DNA of 64,000 nucleotides from Paulinella micropora (GCA_019918135.1 WBZZ01004691.1:126001-190000); one strand, 5' to 3'; positions 32,444-44,312 are shown, counted from the first letter of the stretch. The notes: generated from the sequence alone by a model not told the origin. Program-made: numbers and translations.

Positions 32444-32567
32444 GTGTATGTATGTATGTATGTATGTATTTATGTGTGTATGTGTGTACGTATGTATGTA
32501 TGTGTGTGTATTTATGTATGTATGTATGTATGTATGTATGTATGTACCTATGTATGTATGCATGTAT
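32370..32567. repeat. (TATC)n then (TATG)n microsatellites
   Basis: Tetranucleotide arrays leading directly into the GC-rich RING island. Confidence 0.95.
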
Positions 32568-33548
32568 GTGTACGGCCCGACGCGAAGGAGTTGTTGCAGC
32601 TTTCCGATTGCGTTTGGGCCGCGGCGGCCGTCGCGGGCCAGTGTCCGGTCTTGCTCAAGTTTTCTCTGCAGCAGCAGACGGACTGTACAACGGCGCAGGC
32701 GCTGCTGGAGATGGCGCTGGCCGGGGCGTGCATCCTTGGGGACAACGGCACGGGCGCCTGGGGGGTCAAGGTGCCGGCGGTCCCGCCGGCGCTGTGCCTG
32801 GTGGGGTTGCTGCTGCAGGCGGGTGCGTCCCTGGAGAGAGATTGGCTCCGCGACAGTTGGCCGGCCGACCTGCCGCACAGCCGACGGTTGCCCAACTGTG
32901 GGCGGCCCGCCCAGCTGGTTGACCGGCTGTATTCGTGCTGGGATCGGGCCCGCCGGCCGCTTCGCAAGTACAGCAACAGCGAGGACAGCGAAGATGACGA
33001 GGACAGCGAAGATGACGAGGACAGTGAGGACAGCGACGGTTCGTTTCTCATCGACGAGGAAGAGGAAGATGAAGAAGAACGGCCGCCGCCAAGGTTGCGG
33101 GGGTGCGAAGGCTGCGAAGACTGCGAGAGGGAGGCAGCCGTCTCGCGGCGCCGGGCGACAGACTGCAAGAGGGAGCTAGCCGCCGCGGAAGTCCGGGAAG
33201 GCGCTGCGGCGCGAGAACACGAGGCTAACGGCAGCGGCGGAGCGCGCTAGGCAGGAGCTAGCCGCCTTGGAAAACAAGCTGCGCGACACCCGCACGCTTT
33301 GCAAGAGAGCGAAAGTACACCTACGCGGCCTGCGGCGCAAAGAAAAGAAAACCCGGGCTCCGTTGGCAAACGTCGAGGAGGACCCACCGTCATGCGCGGT
33401 TTGCCTGAACGAGCCCGGCCAAGAAACGGGACCTCTGGTAGTGTTTTCCCCCTGCGCACACGCCCGGGTCTGCGCCGACTGCGCGGCACAGCTGGCGCGC
33501 TGCCCCTTGTGCCGGCGGGCAATCAGAGAATTCGTGGCTCCCATCTGA
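32568..33548 (+). pseudogene. RING-finger protein, 5'-truncated and frameshifted
   Basis: GC-rich coding sequence starts abruptly after the TATG array, with no start codon of its own (first residues RPDAKELLQLSDCVWAAAAV). After an unknown helical region (about 135 residues) comes an acidic stretch of SEDDED units, then a Cys-containing helix (CEGCEDCEREAAVSRRRA). A shift around 33190-33215 moves the frame to a coiled coil (RLTAAAERARQELAALENKL) and a C-terminal C3HC4 RING: CAVC, then PCAHARVCADC and CPLC, ending AIREFVAPI. The RING resembles those at the end of IAP-type E3 ubiquitin ligases. Composition matches the 6434-24745 block, so it is likely a second island of the same source. Confidence 0.75.
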
Positions 33549-33759
33549 ACCGCCGAAGGTGAGCGATAGAAATGTTTACAAACTTTTAATTAAACAACGC
33601 CCGCCCGCCTTTTCAGCCCTAGACAAAAACAGCGTGGTTTGGATTAGGGAGGCATTCCGCAGATCCGTCGTAATGAATTACCAAGTTTGGATAAAAACAA
33701 AAAGCCGGATAAGGGGCTTCGTCGAAACTGTAAAAAAGGCACGAGTTCTTTAATTTATA

Positions 33760-34090
33760 CCAGTATGTATGTATGCATGTATATGTATGTATGTATGTAT
33801 GTATGTACGTATGTATGTATGTACGTATGTATGTATGTATGTATTGTGTGTATGTATTGTATTGTATGTATTGTATCTATGTATGTATGTATGTATGTAC
33901 GTACATGTATGTGTGTATGTATGTACGTATACATAAAATGTCACATGAATATACACATGTATGTATGTATGTATGTATGTATACATACAGTATATATGTA
34001 TGTATGTATGTATGTATGCATGTATGTATGTATGTATGTATGTATGTATGCATGTATGTATGTATGTATGTATGTATGAATGAATGTGCC
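33760..34090. repeat. (GTAT)n microsatellite
   Basis: TATG/GTAC-type tetranucleotides with occasional TGCA. The 33549-33759 stretch between the RING gene and this array has no supportable gene. Confidence 0.9.
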
Positions 34091-34517
34091 TGCGTTCGTC
34101 GTGCACTTCTGCTACATTTGAAACCACTGATACATGTCTATACACATACACATACACATACACATACATTTGAAACCACTGATACATATCTATATATATA
34201 CACACACATACACATGCACATACACATACACATACATACATAACACAAACACATACATTATATATATGTATGTGTGTGTGTGTGTGTATGAACGTACGTG
34301 CATAACGTACGTACGTTCGTAACTGCGTACGTACGTACGTATGTACGTATGTATGTATGTATGTATGTATGTATGTATGTATGCATGTATGTATGTATGT
34401 AATATGTATGTATGTATGTGTATGTATGTATGTATGTATGTATGTATGTATGTACCTGCGTTCGTCGTGCACTTCTGCTACATTTGAAACCACTGATGCA
34501 TGTCTATGTATATTCAC

Positions 34518-34548
<31 letters not shown>

Positions 34549-34610
34549 TACATACATAACACATACAAATACATTTGAAACCACTGATACATATCTATAT
34601 ATATACACAC

Positions 34611-34641
<31 letters not shown>

Positions 34642-35130
34642 TGCATACATAACACAAGCACATACATTTGAAACCACTGATACATGTCTATACAAACATA
34701 TACATACATACATAGCACATACATATACCTTCAAAACCACTGATATTTGTCTATACACACATATGTACACATACACATACATACATAACACATACACATG
34801 CATTTGAAACCACTGATACATGTCAATACACACACATACACATACACATACACATACACATACATACTTTGTGTATGTACATAACACATACACATACACA
34901 TACCTACACATGCACATGCATCTGAAACCACTGATACATGTCTATACACACATACACATACACATACACATATAACACATACACATGCATTTGAAACCAC
35001 CGATACATGTCTATACACACACACACAGACACATACCCATACACATACATAAATAACACATACACATACATTTGAAACCACTGATACATGTCTATACACA
35101 CATACACATACATACATGACACATACACAT
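34087..35130. repeat. Minisatellite with TTTGAAACCACTGATACATG unit, plus (TACA)n
   Basis: At least ten copies of a unit with core GAAACCACTGATACATGTCT followed by CATACA repeats, spaced roughly 50-115 bases. A longer version beginning CCTGCGTTCGTCGTGCACTT occurs at 34088 and 34456. A purine-pyrimidine alternating ACGT-rich stretch lies at 34288-34345. Confidence 0.9.
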
Positions 35131-35136
35131 ACCAAC

Positions 35137-35394
35137 ATGACAGTGGTGGGCATCGAAAGTGATGGCGCCCAGGTGGAGTTTTGCAAGCAACGCGTGCGCC
35201 AGTTTTACGAACCGCCCAAGCAGAAGGGAAGAAAGAAGAAAGCAGACCAAGCAGAAGAAGAAGAGGAAGAAGTAGAAGAAGAAGAGGATGTCGAACCCGG
35301 TGAAGTTGACAAAGAGCTGCAGGAAAAAAATCAGTTGGCGCAAGCTCGGAGAGCTCCAGCGTTTCGAGCTGTTTTACTTGCAAAGGTGAGGTAG
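35137..35394 (+). pseudogene. Possible DNA methyltransferase C-terminal fragment
   Basis: The frame starts TVVGIESDGAQVEFCKQRVR directly after the minisatellite. The V-G-I-E-x-D...F-x-x-C-x-x-R pattern is like the last motif of N4/N6-type DNA methyltransferases. A basic and then strongly acidic linker follows. The N-terminal catalytic part is absent, so it is a remnant. A donor-like GTGAG at 35386 could mean the gene is split by an intron. Assignment is tentative. Confidence 0.35.
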
Positions 35395-35426
35395 ACCTCG
35401 AGCTTGGAGGTGGTGTGAGTTGTGAA

Positions 35427-35594
35427 ATGGACAACCATCTTCTTCACAAACCATCAACTTCGTCGTCTTCGTCTGGTGACGCATCGAACAAATCGCCCTG
35501 CTCGGTCGGTTGCTACAATGAGGCACTAGGTGGTTGTGCCATCAACGATTGTTACCACTGCAAAGGTTTTTTTGCAACGAAACATGCCACATGA
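35427..35594 (+). CDS. Cys-rich short ORF
   Basis: 55 codons from ATG 35427. After a Ser-rich start it has a C-x3-C...C-x4-C-x2-C pattern (PCSVGCYNEALGGCAINDC, YHCKGFF), which could be a zinc-binding or treble-clef piece. The alternative frame beyond the stop (MPHELVKQIVQTNC) looks coding too, so this may be the tail of the 35137 gene with indels. 35600-35743 shows nothing. Confidence 0.3.
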   Translation: MDNHLLHKPSTSSSSSGDASNKSPCSVGCYNEALGGCAINDCYHCKGFFATKHAT

Positions 35595-35743
35595 ATTGGT
35601 GAAACAAATTGTACAGACAAATTGTACTCCAACAAAGCCGAACGTACCAGTAAGTAAGTAAAGAGGTTAGCCAAGTAGTTAGTCTATAACTGATTGAGTG
35701 GTTAGCAAAGAGAAGAAAATTAATGTTAATAAATGTAATTAAA

Positions 35744-36746
35744 TTACAAATTCATTATCTCTTTTTTCTTTCTCAATCTTTGACTTGACCTTATGTTTTC
35801 CGGTTTAATATCTAGTGACTTTAATAAGTGACCTGTCTTCTTTTCTTTAGTTGCTTCCTTTACTTTGTCGGCTAATTGAGGTTTAACTTCTTCCGGTTGT
35901 TCTTTCATTTTAGATTTTAATAATTGTTGAGGACTAACTAGTTCGTTTTCACCAAGTATTAACTAAAACCTTTCCTGCCTTTAACAATATATACTTTTTT
36001 TGAATACTGAACATCGCCTTTAGAAAAAACAGTTCTTTCTAGTTCTTTTCTTACGGTTGACCTCTTAGGAAATTTGTTAATAAGACCGGCTCTGTATATT
36101 TCTTGGTCATTTTTCTTTTTACCCTCATAGACTTCCATAGGTGTAGCTTTTATTGTATTATGATATGTATTGTTGTAATTTTCCACAATTTCATAAATGT
36201 AAGGAACCCAAATAAAATCATCATTAACTTCCACATAAAATTTAAATCGTTTCTTATTGTTCTAATAAATCTATCTATTCCCATAGTTCGGTGATCACCT
36301 ACTTCATTTGTTGCGTGTTCTATCTCGTTCTCTTTAAAGTATTCGGCGACTTGTCCTTTATATTCACTGCCGTTGTCAGACGTAATTCTTTTAGGTTTGG
36401 GCGTTTTCTTTAATCCTTCTAATACTTCACTGGTTGTTTTATTTTTGATCTGTTCAATCCAACCACGACGAGAATAAACATCAATCATTACTAAACCAAA
36501 ATTGTAGTTTTTGTTTCCTTTCTTAGTAGCTGTTTTAAACATGTCCATTAAGTCAATAAACACTTGGCTTAATGGTTCTGGCTCAGGTGCTAGAATAGTA
36601 TTCCATTTTTTAGGTGATTTAGATTGATGGTGTATTTCAGAAGCCTCTTCAATTTTCTGTTTCTCAAGTTCGTCCTCATTTTGTGGAGATTTCACCTCCG
36701 TACCTCCAGTTTCATTGTTTTGTATAGCTGTATGTTTGTGGTCCAT
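35744..36746 (-). pseudogene. PLV rve-family integrase, copy 2
   Basis: Start ATG 36746 (MDHKHTAIQNNETGG) is retained only in this copy. A Glu-rich linker, the core (FIDLMDM, LVMIDVYSRRGW, ITSDNGSEYKGQ, then GIDRFIRTIRNDL) and a Lys-rich tail follow. Lesions relative to copy 3: a one-base loss in the CCC run at about 36230, a three-base loss near 36278, one-base losses near 35955 and in the tail. The core before 36240 is readable for about 165 codons. Followed on its 5' side by the charged-protein gene, the same order as copy 3. Confidence 0.85.
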
Positions 36747-36790
36747 TGCAGAGACTTTGCCTACGCACCTTCATTTTTGGTGCTCTTATA

Positions 36791-37251
36791 TTAAAACTTT
36801 AAAAATATTTTAGATGTATCATTATTTTCTTTTTTTGGTTTCTCGGGTTGTTGGTTATAAACATTGACACTAACACAGCTGGACTTCTTACCGCCTTTCT
36901 TAGGCTTGGGCTCTTCCTCTTCTTCCCTTTTTTACCACTTTCTTCGCCTTCTTCTGTTTAGTTTTTAATTTCATACCCGTAACCCGTCGGGCGACAATAT
37001 CAACGAAGTCGTGCTCTACTTCCTCATCAGAACTGCTTTCTTCAATCGGCTCGCCATCCGTTCCTTCAATCATATCTTTCGCCAACTGCTTCTTAGTAAT
37101 GTGATCCATCTTTTCGTCCGCCGTCATTTCTTTTACATTCTTAGCCTCTTCCCCCGAGTAGTTCCTTAGCCCTCTGCTTAGCCTGTTTTTTCTTCGCCTC
37201 CCAACCCGTTTCAAGGTTCTTAATCGCGACCTCTCTATTACCTCTTGGCAT
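36791..37251 (-). pseudogene. Charged PLV protein, copy 2, decayed
   Basis: Paralog of the intact gene 47287-47829: MPRGNRE start at 37251, KKQLAKDMI and EEVEHDFVDI blocks, a Lys-rich KLKTKQKKAKKVVKK patch, and SCVSVNVYNQQPEKPKKEN-like end. Frameshifts near 37150-37200 and 36920; part of the Ser/Glu repeat is deleted. Product function unknown. Confidence 0.7.
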
Positions 37252-37328
37252 TTTGTGACTTGTTTATATTCTCATACAAAATAATATTATTTAGTTTTTA
37301 TTAATAAACAATTTCTCAACAAATATAA

Positions 37329-40134
37329 TAATATCGCAATTAAAAAGTTTATTAGGCCTAAATGAGTTGGCTGTTGATAGTTTTAATATACTTAATTTAG
37401 ATTTAACAAATACTAATATTATCGGCTTAAATACAGACAGAGTGCCAGAAGATGCCGACCCGATAAATCTTTATTATACTGACGGATGATTTGATGCGAG
37501 GCTGGCTATCAAAAGCATGGGGGACATTAAAAAAATTTATACTATACAGAGCAACGAGTAAGGGACAACGACGAAGTTAAAGCTTCAACTCAACACCGTT
37601 CTAATACAAGTAATCCTCATCAAACCAGTTTATACAATTTGATAGACACTAACATATCCGCACCAACGGTCAGGCAATACTTAACATATAATGATATAGA
37701 TGGTAAATGGAGGAATACCGCCCTCGGGTCAATTGACACACTCTCGGATGTAGTCATAACCGCACCAATAGACACTAATAGTTATCTAACATATAATTCA
37801 ATAAACTGGGAAAATAAAACATTTCCGATAAATGTTGATGAATTCGGCAACATTAATATGGGTGGGTATTTGAACATAACAGTAGTAAATTTACTACGAT
37901 ATTGGCTTCTTCAATCATAACCACTGCGACATTTAATGATGCTTTTGACACACGGCTCGCTACTAAGTCAACCACCAATTTAGCAGAGGGAACAAACCTT
38001 TATTATACGAATGCGAGATTTGACACAAGATTTTCAGCTAAAGCAACCGCAGACTTAAAAGAGGGAACAAATTTATACTATACCACAGCAAGAGCAAATA
38101 CAGACTTTGACACACGGCTAGCGACTAAATCAACCCCTGACCTAGCCGAGGGGACGAGCCTTTATCACACCAATGCGAGATTTGACACTCAATTACCTAC
38201 AAAGAGCACAACCAACTTAGCAGAAGGAACTAATCTATACTATACGATAGCAAGAGCAAATACAGACTTTGACACACGGCTCGCCACTAAATCAACAACA
38301 AACTTAGCAGAAGGCACTAATTTATATTATACGACAGCGAGAGCAAATACAGATTTTGACACACGGCTAGCGACTAAATCAACCACTAACTTAGCAGAAG
38401 GGACAAACTTATATTATACTAATGCTAGGTTTGATACACAATTAGCAACAAAATCAACAACCAACTTAGCAGAGGGAACTAATCTTTATTTCACCACCGC
38501 ACGAGATAATTCAAATTTGACACACGGCTCGCAACTAAATCAACTACTAACTTAGCTGAGGGAACGAACCTTTACTATACGACAGCCAGAGCAAATACAG
38601 ATTTTGATACAAGACTGGCGACCAAGAGCACCACCAACTTAGCAGAGGGAACAAACCTTTATTACACTAATGCGAGATTTGACACTCAATTAGCGACAAA
38701 GAGCACCACCAATTTAGCAGAGGGAACAAATCTATATTATACGACAGCAAGGGCTCATACGGACTTTGACACACTGCTAGGAACAAAATCAATAGATGCT
38801 TTGAGTGATGTAGTAATAACAACACCCGCAAATGGTCAATAACTAACATACAATGGAACAAACTGGGTAAATTCAACTGGGTCGTTATCTTTCCTTTCTT
38901 TGACTGGTGGGACGATGTCAGGCGATATTAAACTGGGTGCTTCGGCTTTTACTATGTGTACGGGCCCGCAGACTATGAACACAAACAATACAACACACGC
39001 ACCATTTGTTGCTTCTGCTTCTTCTGCTGAGGTGGCCGAGCCCGCTTGTTTTGCTTTAATGCTGACCAGAACAATGCTTGGGGAAATTTCATAACATTTC
39101 CAACTTACTACAATGACTCAACAGGAGTATATCAAAGAAGTCCGCCAACTACAACCACACTTTCAGGTTCTTCTTATAGCGGAGAATGGATAAAAATAGA
39201 CTTAGGAGCGATATACAGGATTAAAAAAATACTATGTTCGTTCTTCAAATGCTAACTTTCAATACAATGCTCCGAATACTTAGTATATGGGCACATCCAC
39301 AGACAACACCACATTTACATTATGGGATACACAGACAGGGCAGGCATGGGCTTCACAATCATCAAAAACATATACTCCAACATCAGTGTTTGCTAGATAT
39401 ATCATAGTGGTTGTTAATAGTGCAGTAGCGGAACATCATTAAGAAGTCAAGTAGAAGTCGCCAGTTTGTAGTTTGATTATGAAACCTTGAATTACGATAT
39501 AACATTGATTAGAAATATATCGTGTGATACAATAACAAAAACTGGAACAATAATAGGAACGACATTAACGGTCAGCGGTTTAATCACGGCAAATGCCGGA
39601 TTAACAGGAACAACATTAACAGCAAGTGGATTAATAACGGCGAATGCGGGATTAACTGGAACTACATTAACGGCGAGCTGAGTTATAACGGCTAACGGAG
39701 GATTAACAGGAACGACAATTACAGCAAGTGGAGTTATAACGGCTAACGAAGGATTAACAGGAACGACAATTACAGCAAGTGGAGCAATAACAGCGAATGC
39801 GGGAGTTAATATGAAAAGCCAAAAAAAAACCAATTTATCAACACCTACTGCTTCAACGGACGGGGCAAACAAAAGTTATGTAGATACATTAGATGGTCAG
39901 AATGTTAAAATAACAGGAACTCAAACAATAGCAGGTGTCAAAACATTTAGCAATAATATTACAACATCAAATGGTGTGCCGATAATCATAGGACGGAATA
40001 CTAAATCAGGAGTTTCAGGCGGATTAGAAATTTATGGAAATGTAGGTTCATCGGCGGGACCTCATATTCAATGTGTATCATCTGAGGATAACAATCCTGC
40101 TTTTCAGCTTCTTCCTTGGTCTGATTTAGTTTAA
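37329..40134 (+). pseudogene. PLV spike/fibre protein, copy 2, repeat-expanded and truncated
   Basis: Aligns with 47901 onward, but the start ATG has become ATA (37329). From about 37940 to 38790 it carries roughly nine repeats of a ~25-residue fibre motif (TTNLAEGTNLYYTTARANTD, FDTRLATKS), where copy 3 has only one or two. A discoidin-like jelly-roll segment follows near 39090-39420 (SGEWIKIDLGAIYRIKK, TLWDTQTGQAWASQSS), then five 16-residue repeats (GLTGTTLTASGLITAN) at 39560-39800. It ends at 40134, equivalent to about 50170 in copy 3, without the S74 C-terminus. Fibre proteins of this kind bind host surfaces. Stops and shifts throughout. Confidence 0.8.
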
Positions 40135-41330
40135 ATTTGTATTTCTTTTGGTTTTTTAACTCATGTGTGGTTGTGTCTGAATGTTAGCATGTGATGTATA
40201 ATTTCAATTGTAAAAACGTTAATATGTTGTTAACTTTTCATGTTAATTGTTGTAGCTGAATGATCATGAATGCTTCATCGTGAAAATTAACACGAAGATA
40301 AGCAAAAAAAAAAATCAAATATGACATATTTCTTCTTTTTTTTAAACAGCATCAATGTTCGGTTGAGTGTTGCAGACAAAAAAATAACATCTTTTCATTT
40401 CATGTCAATGACACAGAAAATTTGAATCTGGGAATTCGAATCTTGCATTCTTTTTCCATCACATGCTTCATCTGTGTCTTTGTACGTTCCTGAAGAAAAA
40501 CTAGCTTCTTAGATTTAAAGACACATCATTTAATGTTGTTCATCTCGAAAGCAGAAAGATACTAAAAACAAACAGAAAGATGAATCTAAAGAAGAATGGA
40601 AGCTGGAAACGACCTTAGAAAAGTAACGCTTTGTGGGGAGAAGAAAAATGAAGACAACGTCAGTCCCTGCAAAGCGTGCATCGTTCAGTCATGCATGAAA
40701 TGAGAACAGTGCACGACATGTCAGAATTGAAACTGCATTCTCAGAAAGGGTCGTGTGCCAGCAGCTCATTCAATGATGGAATTACACTGACCTTGCGTAA
40801 ACGTTTTGATTTTTAGTGTTCATTTAATAGGATGATTACGTTAAACAAGATGATGGCTTGTTCGCGACTGTTCCTTCTGCTTGGAAGAGTGCCATGACGA
40901 ATGGCACGTATTTATAAACCAAGCAGCCATGCAGCCCCCGCTCTTCCCGCTGCTACACAGTAATACAATTGGATTCAGGCACTCTTTTTTGAAATATGTT
41001 AGTTTTCGAAAATATTTTTTTCATTAATATATTAAATTAATCATTTTGTTTCATTATTGTTTAAGTGCATGGGGATGCCATATGGCAACAACAATTGCTA
41101 CATGGCAACCGCGTTTCAGTAGCCAGTTTTCAAAAGAATTTATCGCTTGAACCGGAGCTGTTTTTATTGAATAAAGTCAAAAACCTTGAAGCAAAAGTGT
41201 ACGGAAAGCGAGTGTGAAAATTTCAGGAAAAATCTTTGAGTTGAAGTTTTTTTTTTTTTTAATAGACGGGTGCCCTCATACTGCACTTTTTCCACGTGAA
41301 CGTGCCACAAAATGATTTTTTAGCAGAAAC
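40135..41330. other. No recognisable gene; left flank of the piggyBac-like element
   Basis: AT-rich DNA. TGCCATATGGCA is a perfect palindrome at 41076-41087 and resembles two palindromes beyond the transposase (see 43644-43848). A TATTTATAAA box-like string lies near 40908. Element ends were not found. Confidence 0.5.
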
Positions 41331-43462
41331 ATGGAGGTGGGTGACCCCCTATCCGTGGCTGTAGAGAAGCTGGGAAAGGCTTGGGCACGCCAAAAATTTG
41401 GCGATCCTCTCTACAAGGACATTAGTGCTTTGGGTGTTTTGAAGGAAAAAGAAACCAAGCACAAAAAAGCACTTGTTACCCTCCACTTTGACAAGCAGTA
41501 CTATTTCTTCTTTTCCAAGCTTTTGCGACCCCAGCCAACCATGCCGGGTCAGACCTGCATTTCGTCAATGCTGCGGGAGAAGAGGTCAAAGGTGAGGTTT
41601 CAGATGAGGAGGAGGAGGAACCCCCAAACCCTCAACCCGAAGTGAAAGATGCTGTTCCCCAGGAAGACGAAGACAGTGCTGAGGAAGAGGGAGGTGAAGA
41701 AGAAAAGCTTCCCTCGTACAAGCCGCGTCCATATTCACAAGAAGAAGTAGATGGGGAGACGGCCAAACTATTGGCTAATGATATGAAGTGGAACGTGGGT
41801 CCACATGTGGTGGATTGGGGAGCTGGTCGCCCTGTACATAAGGCCAAGACCACCTTGGCACACGATGCGGGACCCTGCATGTAAGCTCTTTCACCCTTCT
41901 CTTCTCTGCGCTCTCACTTCAAAAAAAAATCCAGTCAACCTCACATTCACCATGACTTTTTGAATGGTTTTCTTTTTGTTCTTTTTTTTTGAATTTGTTG
42001 TCGTTTCAGGGAATTATAGTTACAAAGTCACACTCCCTGTCTGCTTTTGCTAACTTATTTTCTCTCTTTTTCGTATGTCCCATTACAATACAATTTCAGG
42101 TTTTTTTTGCACCCCCTTGTCAATATTTTTTTCCTCTTTCGTTCATAGGCACTTTCTTCACTTCTTGCTGCATGAAGCAGTTCATACCATCGTTCGCCTG
42201 ACTAACGAGGAGCTGGAGAAGGAGCGAGAACCCCGTCTGCGGCAGGCCCTCACCTTTCAGGAGTTTTTAGTCTTTATTGAATTTGGTAACATAATGGGGT
42301 GCAATCGGTTCGATGCTATCTTGAAAAATTTGAGGCTAGGCCCTCCTGCAAATGAAGAGGACCCTTTTTCGCCAGTTCGTTCATTCATGCAGGCCGTGGA
42401 TGCCACAGCACGTAAAGCCATAGTCCCGGGCAACATTCTCATGGTAGATGAGAGTATGGGTCAATTTACTGGGGTGGGTATGCCAGGCCAAATGGTTGTC
42501 CCCCGCAAACCTATTCCTGTTGGCAGAGAATATCATACCGTGTGTGATGTTGAAACAGGCATATGCATAGGCATGGAATGTGTGGAGGGTAGGGATAGGG
42601 ATAAGCTAAAAGAATTAGTAAATGAGTTTGGGGTCACTACTGCTACTTTTTTGCGCCTAACAAAACCATGGTGGGGGAGTGGTCGAATTGTTGTTGGTGA
42701 TTCGTGGTTTGTTTCTGTTAAGACAGCTACTGAAGTGAAGAAGAGGGGGTTAGATTTTGTAGGCCAGGTGAAGAATGCGCATTCAGGGTTTCCCAAAATG
42801 CTTTTGTGGAGTCAGAGGTGTCCTAAGAAAGGCCCACATGCATGCATGAGGGGGTGGAGCTGCTTGCAATCAATCAAAACGATCACAATCAGCAGCAAAT
42901 TATCGCAACTTGCTCCACAACTTTGCCTGGCAAAGCCAGAGAGGCCCGTTTTAGTCAATGATCCTCGGGTTCCGCGCTGTGAGGCTGTGGCCCTTTATTA
43001 TTCAGCTTTTAACGCAGTTGATGTATTCAATGCCGTGCGCCACGGGTCCTCTTCCCTCGATCTCACCCTTGGAATGCAGGATTTGAAAAGGGCAGATTTC
43101 ATGATTTGCTTGATTTCATTATCACGAATGCCTACAAACATTTTACCTTTTTTAGTCAGTCTGTTTTGTCCAAGTATGTAGCTTCAAAAAGAGCTACCAG
43201 GCCCGGGTATTTCAAACTTTTGCTTGCAGACTCCCTCATTTTGCATGGTAATAAGGGTAATTCTATCCCTGCCCTCGCACAGCCTGCCCCCAGCCAGCCT
43301 AACATGCAGGATAGCTTTGCCCCATGCATGCAACTCCTCAAATACCCACAGGTGCACATGGCAGACAAAATGAGAAAGAAAAGGGAGCTAGGGCACAACT
43401 ATAACGAAGGTTTGGAGAGGTCAAAAAGACGTAAATGTGTCGTTTGTCTGCATGCCTTTTAA
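41331..43462 (+). mobile_element. piggyBac-like transposase gene, degraded
   Basis: Exon 1 starts at ATG 41331 (MEVGDPLSVAVEKLGKAWAR); one shift near 41517 leads into an acidic stretch and KLLANDMKWNVGPHVVDWG. An intron (41881-42148, CAT|GTAAGC to TTCATAG|GCAC) joins in phase to the DDE domain: LVDESMG-type NILMVDESMGQFTG (first Asp), VVPRKPIPVGREYHT, GRIVVGDSWFVSVKTA (second Asp), LDFVGQVKNAHSGFPK. After 42830 the frame shifts at least twice; the remaining pieces include NAVDVFNAVR (third Asp region) and a short Cys end (KCVVCLHAF). Family resembles protist/oomycete DDE_Tnp_1_7 proteins. Cut-and-paste activity is lost here. Confidence 0.8.
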
Positions 43463-43643
43463 GAGAAGAAGGTATCTTACACTATGTTTTATTGTGCTAC
43501 CTGTGGGCCAGATGTGCCGCTGTGTGTGTGTGTGTGTGTGGGGGGGGCGAACATGTCACTTGTGGCACAAACAGCACGGAATCCCTCAAAAAAAAAAGTA
43601 GAACGCCGTCGTATTAATCAATCTGACTCTTAATAACATTGTG

Positions 43644-43848
43644 GTTGCCAGGTGGCAACTCAGCTGAAAATCATCTTCAAAGGGGGGGCGGCAGACAATG
43701 GACATTGGGCACTAAAATTTGTGTAATAAATTTTATTTTATTTTAATACTTGAAAATGAAAGAAATAGCTGTATTATTAATAAATTTCATGATTTTATTA
43801 TTTTTTCTTCTTCTGAAGTATTTGAAATCCGGTTGCCACATGGCAACC
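43644..43848. repeat. GTTGCCA..TGGCAAC palindromes 3' of the transposase
   Basis: GTTGCCAGGTGGCAAC at 43644-43659 and GGTTGCCACATGGCAACC at 43831-43848. A related palindrome lies 5' of the gene at 41076, with a half copy (CATGGCAACC) near 41102. Placement on both sides suggests subterminal transposase-binding sites or element ends. 43463-44650 otherwise has no recognisable gene. Confidence 0.55.
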
Positions 43849-44309
43849 ATGCACATGCACTTAAACATTATTTTAATTTGCTTGGACATTTTCGTTGCTT
43901 CGGACCAGTTCAAGACTTTCCTTTTAGTTTCCACCGCTACTTGCAAATGTAGTGTGTTTGACGATGTTATTTCAGGAAAATATGTTATAAAAATCAACTG
44001 CTTGTAATTGAGCTAAAATTGCAAGGCTGCATTATTTTTCAATGCATGAAAATGCTTTCATAACATTTTTTCATAATTATCTCTGTTAAAACAAAATTTT
44101 AATACATTACAGATTCTTTTTACCAGTATTCTTTTTACCAGTAAATTACCTTACGTTGGCAGGTCCAAGTAATATTATCAATTATATATCAACGTACACA
44201 AGCACACCTAGATCTCGACAAACACACTCACTCAAACTACACAGTGACAATTGCAAGCACTGGAAAATATTTCGTGGCGCGCGCTTCTATCGCCACCATC
44301 TTTCCACTT

Positions 44310-44312
<3 letters not shown>

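Noticed and set aside
33750-35434. Large minus-strand frames rich in Tyr, Val and His
   Set aside because: Products of TATG/CATACA repeats and the minisatellite, without codon bias or domains.
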